A stretch of 64,000 bases of DNA from Gongronella butleri (GCA_025201375.1 JAIWZP010000026.1:62001-126000), one strand, 5' to 3'. Counted from the stretch's first letter, positions 1-10,218 are shown. Numbers and translations are program-made. Notes: a model not told the origin generated them from the letters alone.

Positions 1-1
1 C

Positions 2-370
2 GGCGACAAGTCGGCCGCCATCCAGACCATCCTCGCCCTTGTCGATGAAGATATTGAAAAGGACGACCACGTCATGGAGCATCGTTTCGCCAATCGTATC
101 ATCAAGGCCCTCGTCAAAGCCGATACCGCCGAGTCGGAAAACGACCGTGCCGTCGAGCCCCTGGCCTTTGCGCCGCAATTGCTCGAGGTCATCCAGCCGC
201 ACATTGGCCACTATGCGACCAATTTCGGCAGCTTTGTCGTGCTGTCGCTTGCCGAGGAACCCAGCACCAAAAAGGACACGCTAAAGGCCCTCAAGGCGCA
301 CAAAAAGGCCATCCAGCAGGCCGCAAACGACAAGAATGTCGGTGCGCAAAAGCTCATTGAGCTTCTTTAG
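2..370 (+). CDS. PUF6: PUF6/PUM3-like pumilio protein, C-terminal end (5' partial)
   Basis: The open frame enters from the left edge and stops with TAG at 368-370, so only the last 122 residues are visible. The tail (DTLKALKAHKKAIQ... then VGAQKLIELL) is the kind of helical ending found in Puf6/PUM3 proteins, after the CPL domain. Known family members are nucleolar RNA-binding proteins that act in 60S ribosome assembly and, in yeast, in ASH1 mRNA repression. No pumilio repeats fall in the window, so the call rests on the C-terminus only. The gene converges on the 6-phosphogluconolactonase gene, with 178 bp between the stops. Confidence 0.68.
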   Translation, partial: GDKSAAIQTILALVDEDIEKDDHVMEHRFANRIIKALVKADTAESENDRAVEPLAFAPQLLEVIQPHIGHYATNFGSFVVLSLAEEPSTKKDTLKALKAHKKAIQQAANDKNVGAQKLIELL

Positions 371-548
371 GTTGACGTTTTTTTCCATTTTTTTCATTTC
401 ACCTCCAATTTGCATCCCCCTCTCCCTTCATGCACACACACACACATATACACAACACACACCCTATTCTCTATTTTTTTCCTTCTTCTTCCCCCCTCAC
501 TCGCATTGTGTAAATTAAAAAAAAAGATCCGTTTATTTTATGACAATT

Positions 549-1304
549 TTACAACTTGTACGCGCCGTAAGAGGAAGATTGCAGTTTTCCGGCAGCGGCC
601 TGGTCAATGAACCAGTAGACACTGCCATTGGTAGGCTTGACGCGCTGGCAGGGCAATTGGAGTGCGGGCTGCTCAATGATCTTTTGAACCATCTCCTGTT
701 TACCCTCGCCGGCGGTCACAAAGGCGATGGTGGCCGCATTGTTGACGACGGGGTACGTGAGGGTGATGCGCTCGGGAGGAGGCTTGGGCGAGTCGTTGAT
801 GGGCGCGACCCAGCGCGTGTTCTCTTGCAACAACGGGTGGCCGGGGAACAACGAGCAACAATGGCCATCGGGGCCCATGCCCAGCAAGATCAAATCAAAC
901 CGAGGCAAGTTCTTGCCGAAATGCGCGACCAATTGCGCCTCATAGTCGACGGCGGCGGCGTCCGTGTCCTTGCGCACCGCGGCGGACTCTTGGATCGCGT
1001 GGATGTTCTCGGCAGGAATGGGCACCGCATCGAGCAATTGCGCCTTGACCTCCTTGTAATTCGAGTCGGCATCGTCGTGCGCAACACAACGCTCGTCGGC
1101 CCAAAAGACATGCCACTTGCTAAAGTCGATCTTGCTATTGTGCTTCAGGTCCTTGGCAAGTAATTTTGGCAACGACCCGCCGGAAATAGCAATGGACACC
1201 GACCCGTGCGACGCAATGGCTTCCGCAGACACCTTTTCGCAAAAGACGTTTAAGCCAGCAGACAGACCGTCCGTCGATTCAAACGCGTACACTGTTGGGG
1301 ACAT
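549..1304 (-). CDS. SOL3: 6-phosphogluconolactonase (oxidative pentose phosphate pathway)
   Basis: Single-exon protein of 251 aa that should hydrolyse 6-phosphogluconolactone to 6-phosphogluconate in the cytosol. Visible family motifs are the phosphate-binding SISGGSLPKLL near residues 38-48, WADERC, and LLGMGPDGHCCSLFPGH. The ATG at 1304 (protein MSPTVYAFES) was chosen. An in-frame upstream extension would add 21 residues with no family character and runs through A/T-rich leader. Length matches fungal Sol/Pgl proteins. The C-terminus reads GAYKL. The symbol follows the yeast family and does not distinguish Sol3 from Sol4. Confidence 0.93.
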   Translation of the reverse strand: MSPTVYAFESTDGLSAGLNVFCEKVSAEAIASHGSVSIAISGGSLPKLLAKDLKHNSKIDFSKWHVFWADERCVAHDDADSNYKEVKAQLLDAVPIPAENIHAIQESAAVRKDTDAAAVDYEAQLVAHFGKNLPRFDLILLGMGPDGHCCSLFPGHPLLQENTRWVAPINDSPKPPPERITLTYPVVNNAATIAFVTAGEGKQEMVQKIIEQPALQLPCQRVKPTNGSVYWFIDQAAAGKLQSSSYGAYKL

Positions 1305-1644
1305 TTTTTTTTGTTCAAAAAGAAAAAAGAGACAAGGGGTTTCAAAATCTGGCCGTGAGCACGTCAAAAAAAATCAAAAATTGAACGCCCGCTCTTTTGC
1401 CTTTTTTTTCAAAAGGAGAGCAAAGGCAAAAGGAAAAAAAAAAGAGCGCGTTCCAACACATTTTTATTTTTTTTCTCGTTTTTACTTTTAAATGTCATGC
1501 ATACTAAAGGAGCGCCTCCCTCTCCCCCTCGACACGCGCGGATCCACCAATCATGCACGGTGTGAAAGTGTCAATTCGTTTTTAAAAATAGCGGGGGGGG
1601 GCATTGAAAAGGGAGAGGAAAGGGTGGAAGATGTCAAATTTTGT
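1305..1644. other. Intergenic: 6-phosphogluconolactonase upstream region
   Basis: 340 bp between the start of the 6-phosphogluconolactonase gene and the stop of the SR-protein gene, both on the minus strand. It is A/T-homopolymer rich. It should hold the promoter of the former and the 3' UTR of the latter. No gene seen. Confidence 0.5.
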
Positions 1645-3162
1645 TCAATCGCGCGGCGAACGAGGAGGTGACGAGGCGGCGGCGCGTGGAGAGCGGTCAG
1701 AAGCGGGTTCATTGCGCGGCGAGCGGGAACGTGGCGACGGGGAGCGGCCGCGAGGCGAGCGATCACGAGAAGAACGGTGGTCACGGTCGCCACGGTCGTT
1801 ACGGGGCGATGGCGAGCGGCCACGTGGGGTGGGCGAGCGCGACATGGGCGAACGCGAGCGGCGCGACGAGCGGCGAGGCGACGGAGAGCGCGACATGGGC
1901 GAGCGCGAACGGCCACGCGGGGAACGAGAGCGCGAACGCGAACGACGCGACGAACGACGAGGGGAACGCGAACGCGAACGCGAACGGCGCGAACGACGAC
2001 GCGTCATGCTAGTTGGAAAAGGGGGGAAAAAAGAACGGAAATGAGAAATTGCACAATTGAGAGAATGGAGGGGAGGCCGACTTACGTGCATTGCGCAGCG
2101 CGATGGCCTTCTTCACCGCAACGGCTAAATAGAGGGGGGGAAAAAAGACGTGTCAATTGACACCCACCAACCCATGTACACGTGAACAGATGAGCCTTAC
2201 AAGCATTGGTTGGATTGGAAGCGACGCGCACGTTCACCAGCACCTTGTTCCTGGGGACTAAGATGCGTAAAAAACAAATAAAAAAAAAGCGAAAAAAAGC
2301 AAACGGATGAGTCGACCCACGCTCTTTTTTTCTTTTCTTCTCGTTTTCGTGACGCACCAGGCACGGGCACTATGGGATTAGGAATTAGGAAAATAAAAAT
2401 CAGGGGTCTGAAGGGGTTGGCTGCTTTTTTTTTTTTTTAAAAAAAAAATCAATGTGGGCTTACACATGGCCAGGCTCGCCACAATTGTAGCATTTCTCGT
2501 TGGAAGAAGTACTAGGCGCATCTCGGCGGTCGCCAGGCGTCTTGGCAAAGCGCACGCGTAGTCGCTGGTGATCAAGCTTGTAACCATCATAATCCTCCAT
2601 GGCATCTTGCGCATCTGCCAAAAAGTTGAAAAAAAAGCGTCAGTCCACGCTATTTTTACGACTTGCTCGCGGTCACTCGAGAAAGCTTTACCTCTTCTGT
2701 CCTAGAAATTGCAGAAACGAAAAATAAAAATGAAGAAAAATGAGCCAATGACACTCCATTTGCGCGTGTTTTTTTTTTAAGCAAATTACAAAGAATTCCA
2801 CAAAGCCATAGTCCGCCTGTATACAAGAAATTGGGAATATGGGAAATTGAGTCGGTTGCCAGGGTCAAGCGTGACGAGAAAAACGACGACTTTTTGGAAC
2901 GTACGCCCGAAAAATGCAACAAACAAGCGCCCGCCCACCAAATGACGACGACGCCCAGTGTCACCCGCGTGTTCTTACCATGATCATCACATCAGCCACA
3001 GGACCACGGCGTGAAAAAAGATCCTTCAGATCGCGAACACGCACGGAGCGGGCGATATTTCCTAGAAAAAAAAAAGTCCAATAAGCACCCAAGTTTTCGT
3101 TTTTTGGCGCACTTGCATCGCATTTTAAACTTACCCACGTACAGACGGTTTCTCTGGCGCAT
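1645..3162 (-). CDS. SR splicing factor: RRM, two CCHC zinc knuckles, RS domain
   Basis: Coding exons (minus strand): 3135-3162, 2979-3061, 2790-2816, 2692-2701, 2464-2614, 2358-2369, 2201-2257, 2086-2124, 1645-2008; 256 aa. The RRM spans about residues 6-78, with RNP2 RLYVGNI and RNP1 DYGFVEF. Zinc knuckles of form C-x2-C-x4-H-x4-C lie at 91-104 (CYNCGEPGH...C) and 122-135 (CFRCGEEGH...C). Residues 138-256 are an RS tail full of RSRSP repeats. This order resembles SRSF7/plant RSZ proteins, which bind pre-mRNA and recruit spliceosome parts in the nucleus. Two exons are only 10 and 12 nt. RNP1, the second knuckle and the RS tail all read in one frame only with these junctions, which supports the model. 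It diverges from the lipase gene at 3510, and its 5' half is copied twice downstream. Confidence 0.88.
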
Positions 3163-3509
3163 AGATATTAGATAACAAAGAAGGAGAAAAAAAAAAAGAG
3201 AAGGAAAGAAGAGAAAAAGGGCAACAAAAAAAAAAGGAAAAAAAATGGCAAGGTTTGCCTTGTCGGGCTTTTCGCGAGCAGCCTCCCTCCTCTGACGTAC
3301 ACCTTGCCGACTCTCAGATCTCTGTGTTACACAAACAAGCCAGTTGGTACCATACAAAAAGGCCAATTGTCGAGAGCGCGTCTTTTTTTTTTTTTTTACG
3401 CCTGTTTCATTTTTTCTTTCATTTTCTTTTGTTTCTTTTTGAAATCCCTCCCGCCCTCCACTTCTTACACGTTTTATTAGATTTCTTATTTAGTCCCTTC
3501 TCGATTGCA
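3163..3509. promoter_or_regulatory. Shared divergent promoter, SR gene / lipase A
   Basis: 347 bp between two divergent ATGs. It holds A-rich (GAAGGAGAAAAA-type) and T/C-rich tracts. The same arrangement recurs at 12493-12837 and 17040-17383, so the promoter was duplicated with the genes. No TATA box or factor site was assigned. Confidence 0.55.
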
Positions 3510-5523
3510 ATGGCTTTATCGTGTAATAGCCATGATGGGCACCATGTACGCTTCAATGAGATTCGCGACCGCGGCCAGCGCTCCTTGGGCCGCAAAGGGC
3601 GCCATAGGCAGTCGCTCTATGGGCAATACGTGCAAGGCATGTTGACCAGCTTGCTGTTGACGTCGTATTTCAATTGGACCATGATATTTTACGATCCTTT
3701 TAGCGCCATTGCCACGCTCGCCGTGTACCCGACCATCATGATTGCCCTCTTATTCGTCGAGGTCATCCTCAAAATTTTGCTCGAGTATCTCGGTGGTGCA
3801 AGGCTGCTCAAATCATGGAGCCGAAAATACGGACATGGTAAAAACACGCAGCCCAATGTTCGTTTTGCGTAGCCCGCATGATTGATTTCTTTGAAATTCA
3901 CTGGCAAAAGGCCTCAGCATGGTCAATTGGGGTAAGTGGCCATGCCATTTGCATATGGAAAAGTGGACAACGAGGACAATGTGCGCCCGATGACATGTGC
4001 CAATGAGTGCTCGCCCTTTTTCTTTTTGGAAAATCATAGGTTCACCATCATGGCTCCTTTCGGGCGATGCTGCGCGCAAAATCAAAGCATCGTTGCCTCT
4101 TTTGGGCATGCCCGCTAGCACACAAGAAAGCGACGAGCAAGAGGAAGGGCCATGCTATCGCGTTTTCGACATTACCATTGCACAAACCATGACGCAACTG
4201 GCTGCACTCGTGTATGAGCGCGACGGCGAACTGGTCAAGCGCGCCTATGACTTGTACATGGCGCGGTCGCAACAAAATGGCGACGTGGACGCGGCCACCG
4301 AAACTGAGATGGAAAATCTCATCAAGAAATCTGAAGCGACCATTCGAGCCATTGCACGACGCTGGGGCTTGCGCTTTGAAGGTAAAAAGAAGAACATCCG
4401 GGGAAAACCACATGGTGTGGGGGTGGGAGGGGGGATGGTCCGTGGGGGCAGTTAAAATGTGTCACGCAACACAAAATCGGCATTAACCAAGCCAATTTCC
4501 ACAGGCGTCACGGAGCTAAAGTCCTTGGGTGGCACCTTTTGTGGTATTTTTTGGTCCGAGGTCCATCCCTTTATCGTCGTTTGCTGCAAGGGCACTACAC
4601 CGACCAATTACGAAGGTACAGGAATAAAAAAATGGGGAAAAAGGTCGCCAATGGTGTTTTTTTTAATAGAGTTTCTCGTGGACTGCACGATCCAGCGCAG
4701 CGACGCACGGCCATACTTGTTTGGCGCCGCACATCAGGGGTTTTACGACTCGATTTATCCAACGAAAGATGCGCCGTATGACGACCGCGACCCGTACCAG
4801 GCAATTTTGAACGCGATTCACGCCAAGGCCAAGGCATATCACGCGGGGGTCAATGTGCAAGTGTGGGTGACGGGCCACTCGCTCGGTGGTGCTCTGAGCA
4901 CCATGTTGTTTGCGCGGTGGCTCAAGAGCCCCAATGATTTCCGCGCAGGCCTGACGCTGCGCGACTGCTACGCGCTAGGGTCCCCCGCCGTGGGCGACGC
5001 CACATTCGCCTCGGAATTCGCATCGCACAGCCACTTGTCCATCACACGAAAGTCCTCAATGTGGCGCGTCATCAACCAGTACGACATCGTAAGCCGCATC
5101 CCCGTCGGCCTCGACAACCGCGTCGCCCAATTCGCCTCCCAATGGGACTTTTTCAATTACGTCCACGTCGGCAACGCCATCTACATCCCGCCACATATAA
5201 ACAACCGCCACACAAGGGACTCACAAGGCCCGCTCGTCGTCAAAGGTGCCCGAGTGCGCATCATCGCCTCAAACATCAAAAAGGGTGGCGACGTCTTATA
5301 CACAAAGAAGAACGGCGGTCACGACGACGATAACGGCGAAAGGACCGCAGTGCCCTCAGACAGCGAGCCCAACAATGGCGACGCTAAAAGAGACGCAAAC
5401 CGCGCCATGTTTAACCCCATCCACCTCTTGGAGAGCTTGTACCCCCGTGGTATCGGCTGCCACATCCCCAATCGATACGATGTCAACTTGGAAAAGGTGC
5501 GCGCTTTCTATCCGCCCAACTGA
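3510..5523 (+). CDS. Membrane-anchored class 3 lipase, array copy A
   Basis: Coding exons 3510-3837, 4040-4381, 4505-4615, 4670-5523; 544 aa. An N-terminal arginine-rich stretch is followed by hydrophobic segments (SLLLTSYFNWTMIFY and YPTIMIALLFVEVILKILLEYLG, about residues 50-95), so the protein is probably membrane anchored. The C-terminal half is a Lipase_3 alpha/beta hydrolase. The nucleophile is in GHSLGG (Ser about 331), with probable Asp in NQYDIVSRIP (about 399) and His in NYVHVGN (about 426). Such enzymes hydrolyse acylglycerols or related lipids; the true substrate is unknown. Exon 1 joins exon 2 in phase across a 202-bp intron. It is the first of three tandem paralogues. Confidence 0.87.
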
Positions 5524-6060
5524 GCATCGCAAAAACAAAAAATAAAAACGAGTATGTCTTCTTATCTTTTATATACACCATAGCGCGTTTTTTTATTTTT
5601 TTTATTTTTTTTTATTTTTTTTTATTTTTTTTACGCGCAACGACATGTGTTATTTTTTACACACATGGTCATATACCCTTTTATTTAATTCAGGGAAGGG
5701 CCAAAGAGCTGGCCATGTCTCGCCCATGTTTGTAAAAAAGACGGGGTATCATTGTCATTTGTGTCTCCCACAACACTGCGATGCTCATGATTAGCTAGTG
5801 TACGCCAGTGAGCCACTCGAATTTGATGTGAAATGCATGTGGGCATAGTAGACTACCTACTCGTCGAATGTCATGTTTCAAGCAGCCGTGCTGTGCCATT
5901 GTCGAAAAGGAAGCGTTTTTGGTGTATTTCTCTATCCATTTGTGGAACACACAATAAGCAAGGTCTTTTTCTCCTTTGTGCAATGAGTCCGAAGCTTAAG
6001 GCATTTAATGACCCCACCTTTGCGTTGCTGCGACCACTGGATGGCACGCAATCATGAATT
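5524..6060. other. 3' flank of lipase A and left part of an R1 repeat copy
   Basis: A/T-rich 3' UTR-like sequence with repeated TTTTTATTTT blocks, then sequence shared with the flanks of lipases B and C (for example around 14870-15260). The last ~70 bp belong to repeat R1, which is split by the DIRS insertion at 6060/6061. No gene seen. Confidence 0.6.
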
Positions 6061-6203
6061 GTTATGTAACGCCCTAGCTTTAGCGACGGGCTTAACACAA
6101 GACACGAGCCGTCTGCTCCCTCTGGGTTTTTCAATTCTCCGTGTTTATTGAATGAGCTAAAAAGGAAAGTTTTGGGAGCGCCCTGGATGCACTACATCTT
6201 TTC
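6061..6203 (+). repeat. DIRS left terminus with extended inverted terminal repeat
   Basis: Positions 6102-6203 are an inverted copy of 10114-10218 at the other end, with a few mismatches. The outer 41 bp (6061-6101, starting GTTATGTAACGCC) occur only here and, inverted, in the internal complementary region. Confidence 0.9.
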
Positions 6204-6262
6204 CAGTGAGCAAGCAAAAGGAACAAAAGGAAAGGAAAAGGAGGGAGGGGGGGCCAAAGACC

Positions 6263-6346
6263 GGAGCAGACGGCTCGTGTCTTGTGTTAAGCCCGTCGCT
6301 AAAGCTAGGGCGTTACATAACAAGACACAGCGCCGTCTGCTCCCTC
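6263..6346. repeat. DIRS internal complementary region
   Basis: 6263-6321 is the reverse complement of the element's left end. 6322-6346 is the reverse complement of its right end. The join at 6321/6322 (CATAAC then AAGACA) reproduces the expected circle junction. The recombinase stop codon (6313-6315) lies inside it. Confidence 0.92.
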
Positions 6347-7635
6347 TGGGTGTCGTCCAGAGTGATGGCAGAAAAATTAATGGTCGTCGTCGAGGAGATG
6401 CGATAAAAGTGAAGAAACATCTCTTTCGACGACCACGCACCACGCGCCACGATGTCGTCGATCGGCGTGCCGGCTAATGCTGCCATCGTGGCTCCGAGTG
6501 CCCGCGCCTTGGGGATCTGCAATGTGGCTGGTTCGCGTCCAACCAGCTTCATGATGTCCCGCACATAGTTGCCAATGGTAGTGGCCAAGATGGGCGCGTC
6601 GTTGGCGCCGGCGAGGCGGCGAAACAAGGGCGTGATGGTGACGCGGGGATCGATGGGATGAGGATGGCGTGAGGATGGGCGTCCAAGGCGATCATAATAT
6701 GCGCGTAGCGCGCGCACAGGGCAAATGACCGGATCGTCATGCATATCGATGGTGACGGCCTTGACGTAGCGGCAGCCTCCGCGTCTTTCTTTCGGGGCGA
6801 CCATGGCGAAACGGATGGCTGGCGCCGGAGCGAGGAAAGACGACTGAGCGAGGTCGATTCGCGCCATATCGGACGAGCGCAAAAAGCCGACCACGGCCAC
6901 GAGCCACGCTGCCTTGCGCGCCAAGTCGGGCGTGGGCATGGTATCGTTGTCGCCAAGCGCGCGAATGTGGGCCAAAGCGGGGCCTACGTCGTAAGATCCA
7001 TCCTTGAGGGGCTGGATGACCTCTGCGCGCAAATCCGAGTGGAACTCGAGCCAGAGGGGGTCTGCGGACAAGGCGAGGCGCTTGGCGGCGGGGAGCAGGC
7101 GACGGACAATGCCCAATTCGTTCAATGTGGTGGAAGGAACCCATGCACGGGCTTGCGCTTGGTCCCACACAAAGTCCAAGACATCGGCGGTGGCGGGATT
7201 GTTGGGATCGACGGCTGCAGGCTCGTGAGTGAGACACCAAAGCTCAAAATCGAGACGCGCTCGGTGCAAACGACGCGTCATGGATGGGCCAATGCGTGGG
7301 GACAGCGCGTCGAGGCGTTGGCGAGCAATTGGCGTGATCACTCCCGCGAGTTGTCGGGCACGTTTGCTGGCAGGTTCCACGCTAGCAGTGTCGTGTGCGT
7401 GTGAAGTGGATGCTGGGCGTCGTCGCTTGCGGGAAGCGAGATCGGTGGCGACGGGCACGTTGCCAGGAGACGCGGGAACCAGGGTGCTGTCGGCCAATTC
7501 GGTGTGATGAGCGTCGCCGCCTGTCGGTCTCGTGTCCAATGCGCTAATGAAGCTGTGATGAGATTCCATGGAGGCACGAGAATTGGACGGCGAGTCTGGA
7601 GAGACGTCCAAGGCCTCGAGAACGCGTTCGTCCAT
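6313..7635 (-). CDS. DIRS tyrosine recombinase
   Basis: Open frame of 440 aa from the ATG at 7635. The frame is open further upstream (to about 8739) but there it overlaps the RT/RNase H frame. The N-terminal part is Ser/Arg-rich and the C-terminal part has phage-integrase features: GFLRSSDMARIDL (first catalytic Arg), ARALGATMAALAGTP (second Arg region), IDDIVARGAWSS and HFYRI (nucleophile Tyr). The His normally three residues before the second Arg is not apparent; PKAR is found there. It would join circular element DNA into the genome. The start codon is uncertain. Confidence 0.82.
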   Translation of the reverse strand: MDERVLEALDVSPDSPSNSRASMESHHSFISALDTRPTGGDAHHTELADSTLVPASPGNVPVATDLASRKRRRPASTSHAHDTASVEPASKRARQLAGVITPIARQRLDALSPRIGPSMTRRLHRARLDFELWCLTHEPAAVDPNNPATADVLDFVWDQAQARAWVPSTTLNELGIVRRLLPAAKRLALSADPLWLEFHSDLRAEVIQPLKDGSYDVGPALAHIRALGDNDTMPTPDLARKAAWLVAVVGFLRSSDMARIDLAQSSFLAPAPAIRFAMVAPKERRGGCRYVKAVTIDMHDDPVICPVRALRAYYDRLGRPSSRHPHPIDPRVTITPLFRRLAGANDAPILATTIGNYVRDIMKLVGREPATLQIPKARALGATMAALAGTPIDDIVARGAWSSKEMFLHFYRISSTTTINFSAITLDDTQREQTALCLVM

Positions 7636-9238
7636 AGAGCCTTGGGGTGAAACAGGCGAGAGACAAACAATGGAAGGAGAGCGTTCTCGGGGGAGGCAAA
7701 CAGATCCACCTGATGGGGACCCAGCATGGCTTCGACCTTCTGGAAGGCCAGGCGAGGAAGCGACCACTCCGTCTCCGTCCAAAGGGCGCGCGACGGGGCA
7801 TCCGCCGGGTTGAATGCCGATGGAACAAACAGGGTGGTCAAGGTGATCTTGCGCTGGAAGCACGTCCGCCAAATCTCCATGGCGATCTTGTTCAACAGCG
7901 TGGATCGAGTGCCGCCAAAGTGATCCAGGTACGCTTTGGCGGCGAGATTGTCGACACAAACTTGGACATGCGAGTCCATCGGGGGGTCCATGAGGGTCAA
8001 TGCGCGTCGAACCACCATCAACTCCTTGACGTTGATGTGCAATGCCTGTTCGGCTGGCGTCCATGTCCCTTGCCATGACTGGGAGTGCGAGACGATGCCC
8101 CATCCCTTGTCCGATGAGTCCGTGAATATTTGAGTCGTCGGTGGCGGCTGTAAAAACAGGCGCCCGCTCCACTTGTGCAGCTGCGACACCCACCATGTCA
8201 ATTCGCCCTTCATTGTTGGTGAAATGGGGCAAGCGTGACGCGTCGGGCTGTGGCGGTGCGTGTTGAGTTGCTGCAAAAGATGGCGCGTGCGAAAGCGTGC
8301 CTGCGGATTGGCCATGTGAGTTGACAAAGCCGTGCCCACAAAGGACGCGAGACTCGACCATGATGGCGTGTCCTGATACAAAAGATGATGTGCTTGGCGT
8401 CGGAGGGCGCGCACCTTCTTGCCCGGGACCGTGAGCTGCATGGATGCCGAGTCGAGGCGAAATCCGAGGTGATCGATCTGTTGACAAGGAGTGAGCGACG
8501 ATTTGTCGTAATTGATCAGCCACCCCAGCGCCTCCATCTTGTCGATTACCAGCTTGGTCTGCAACTGGGCTTGGTCTCTCGACGAGGCGATGATCAGCAA
8601 GTCGTCCAAATACGCTGTCAGTCGTATGCCCTTCCGACGCGCCCATTTGAGCATCGGTTTGAGAGCCTTGGTGAACACCCAAGGCGCGAGGCTCAATCCG
8701 AATGGCAGCGCGCGGAATTGGAACACTTGACCCTGCCAATGAAAGCGCAGAAAGCGCCGAGATGACGGGTGAATTGGCATGTGGAAAACGCGTCCTGGAG
8801 GTCTATGCTGGTCATGAAGTCGCCCTTGTTGACCATGTGGCGGATGGATGAAAGAGTCTCCATCTTGAACCGCCTGCGAGGCAGAAATTGGTTCAATGCC
8901 TTGAGGTTCAAAACGGGGCGACGGCCGCCATTGCGCTTGTCGATCACGAACATTGACGAGAGGAAACCATACGGGTGCGAGGAGAGGGGCGAGACGACCT
9001 CGATGGCCTGCTTGGCGAGCAGGTCTCCCACGGCTTCGTCGATCTTGTCCGCGTCATCCTTGGGTAGGCGGCGGGTTGTGTCGTCGGTCGTCGTCGATGT
9101 GAGACGAGTCGGCGGCGGCGAAAGGAATTGCAGCCGGAAGCCACTTTCCACGGCGGATGAAAGCCATGAATCGTGGCGCAAGGGCATAGATTGCCACGCA
9201 TCGGCAAAACGCGACAATCGCCCCCCAACACCGCTCAA
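7338..9238 (-). pseudogene. DIRS reverse transcriptase/RNase H, frameshifted
   Basis: The first part (about 9238 to 8788) carries RT blocks such as SMFVIDKRNGGRRPVLN and DLQDAF. The rest continues in another frame from about 8785 to 7338 with LPFGLSLAPWVFTK, the YLDDLL catalytic box, and RNase H residues in FTDSSDKGWG. The break is in a run of four A's at 8785-8788 (T's on the coding strand), as from loss of one base. No ATG opens the domain. Its frame overlaps the gag stop in the -1 frame and is open upstream into gag, suggesting expression by frameshifting. A sequencing error at the short homopolymer cannot be excluded. Confidence 0.86.
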
Positions 9239-10080
9239 TTGCGGCGCTGGTGCTGCTGCTTGCGGCCGCCGTTGCTCTGCTGGGCTTTGGAAAACCCCAC
9301 AGACGCGTCGGAGGATGATGCGGGTATCGAATCCGACGCTGGCGACGATGACTGGTTGCCAGATGCCGTGCTGGCATTGGCAGGAGCTGGCCGGCGCTTG
9401 CCCTTGCCCTTCTTCTTGTTGGATGCGGAAGGAGGCTTGGGCGGTTGCAGCGCGTCTTGGAGGCGGCGCTTGGCAGTGGCCAACTCGATGATCTCCTCGG
9501 GGGAGATAAGCAAGTTGTCCTGGCCTCGGGGAAGCTTGGCGTCGGCGAGCAAGCTTTGAATCCGGACGTCAGACACATGAGACGCGACATCGGCCAACAG
9601 GGAGAGGGTGTCGCGCGCCACGGACTGCGATTGGCGTAAAAGCTCGTCCGGGGTCCAATTGGCGTGGATGGACTGGTACAAAAACCAGTCCAAAGGACGC
9701 GTAAGCCCAACCAGGCGATATTGAATGTCGCGCAAGGCGGCGTCAGCGTGCCGGGCGGCCGTGGTGCCCAGAGGGGCATCAGGGAGCTTGGGCGGCTCTT
9801 GGTCTCGGTCGAGATTGCGAGGCGCGGCAGAGAGGAACTTGCGGCGCTCCGTGTCGTCCAGCTTTGAATCAAAGAAATCATCCTCAAGGCTGGGAACCAA
9901 CTCGCGCAACTGGGCTGTTGGGCGATAATCGGCCCCAGGGGCACGGATGACCACGTTGGGGTCGGCGGAAACGAAACCGGAGTCGCGGAGTTGCGCTTCC
10001 AAACGCTCCAGACGTTCCAAGCGGGCAAGAATCGCTGGATGGATGGATGGATGCTGCGATGGATCATGGTCAATGTTCAT
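9235..10080 (-). CDS. DIRS gag-like protein
   Basis: 281 aa from the ATG at 10080, just inside the right terminal repeat, the expected place for the first DIRS ORF. The middle contains helical, charged sequence (LDDTERRKFLSAAP, LLADVASHVSDVRIQSLLAD). The C-terminus is basic and low complexity (NKKKGKGKRRP, then GGRKQQHQRRN), fit for nucleic-acid binding. No zinc knuckle is seen. The function as a particle protein is inferred from position. Confidence 0.72.
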   Translation of the reverse strand: MNIDHDPSQHPSIHPAILARLERLERLEAQLRDSGFVSADPNVVIRAPGADYRPTAQLRELVPSLEDDFFDSKLDDTERRKFLSAAPRNLDRDQEPPKLPDAPLGTTAARHADAALRDIQYRLVGLTRPLDWFLYQSIHANWTPDELLRQSQSVARDTLSLLADVASHVSDVRIQSLLADAKLPRGQDNLLISPEEIIELATAKRRLQDALQPPKPPSASNKKKGKGKRRPAPANASTASGNQSSSPASDSIPASSSDASVGFSKAQQSNGGRKQQHQRRN

Positions 10081-10113
10081 GGGACGGTAAATGATCCAGT
10101 GCGTGTGAACGAA

Positions 10114-10218
10114 GAAAAGATGTAGTGCATCCAGGGCGCTCCCAAAACTTTCCTTTTTAGCTCATTCAATAAACACGGAGAATTGAAAAACCCTGAGGGA
10201 GCAGACGGCGCTGTGTCT
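10114..10218 (-). repeat. DIRS right inverted terminal repeat
   Basis: Inverted copy of 6102-6203. The shared core includes the AGCTCATTCAATAAACACGG segment. It ends next to TTGAAAATC, the restored target flank. Confidence 0.9.

Noticed and set aside
1604..2044. Plus-strand Arg/Glu-rich open frame (RGERERERERR)
   Set aside because: Mirror of the RS-domain codons of the SR gene on the minus strand. The RS reading continues the zinc knuckles in phase.
3873..3931. Extra coding exon in lipase A (would read ARMIDFFEIHWQKASAWSIG)
   Set aside because: It leaves phase 0 where the next exon needs one preceding base. The equivalents in copies B and C contain a stop (TCATGA). Direct joining of 3837 to 4040 is in phase in all three copies.
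6739..7404. Long plus-strand open frame inside the DIRS element
   Set aside because: Antisense shadow of the recombinase frame with no family sequence.
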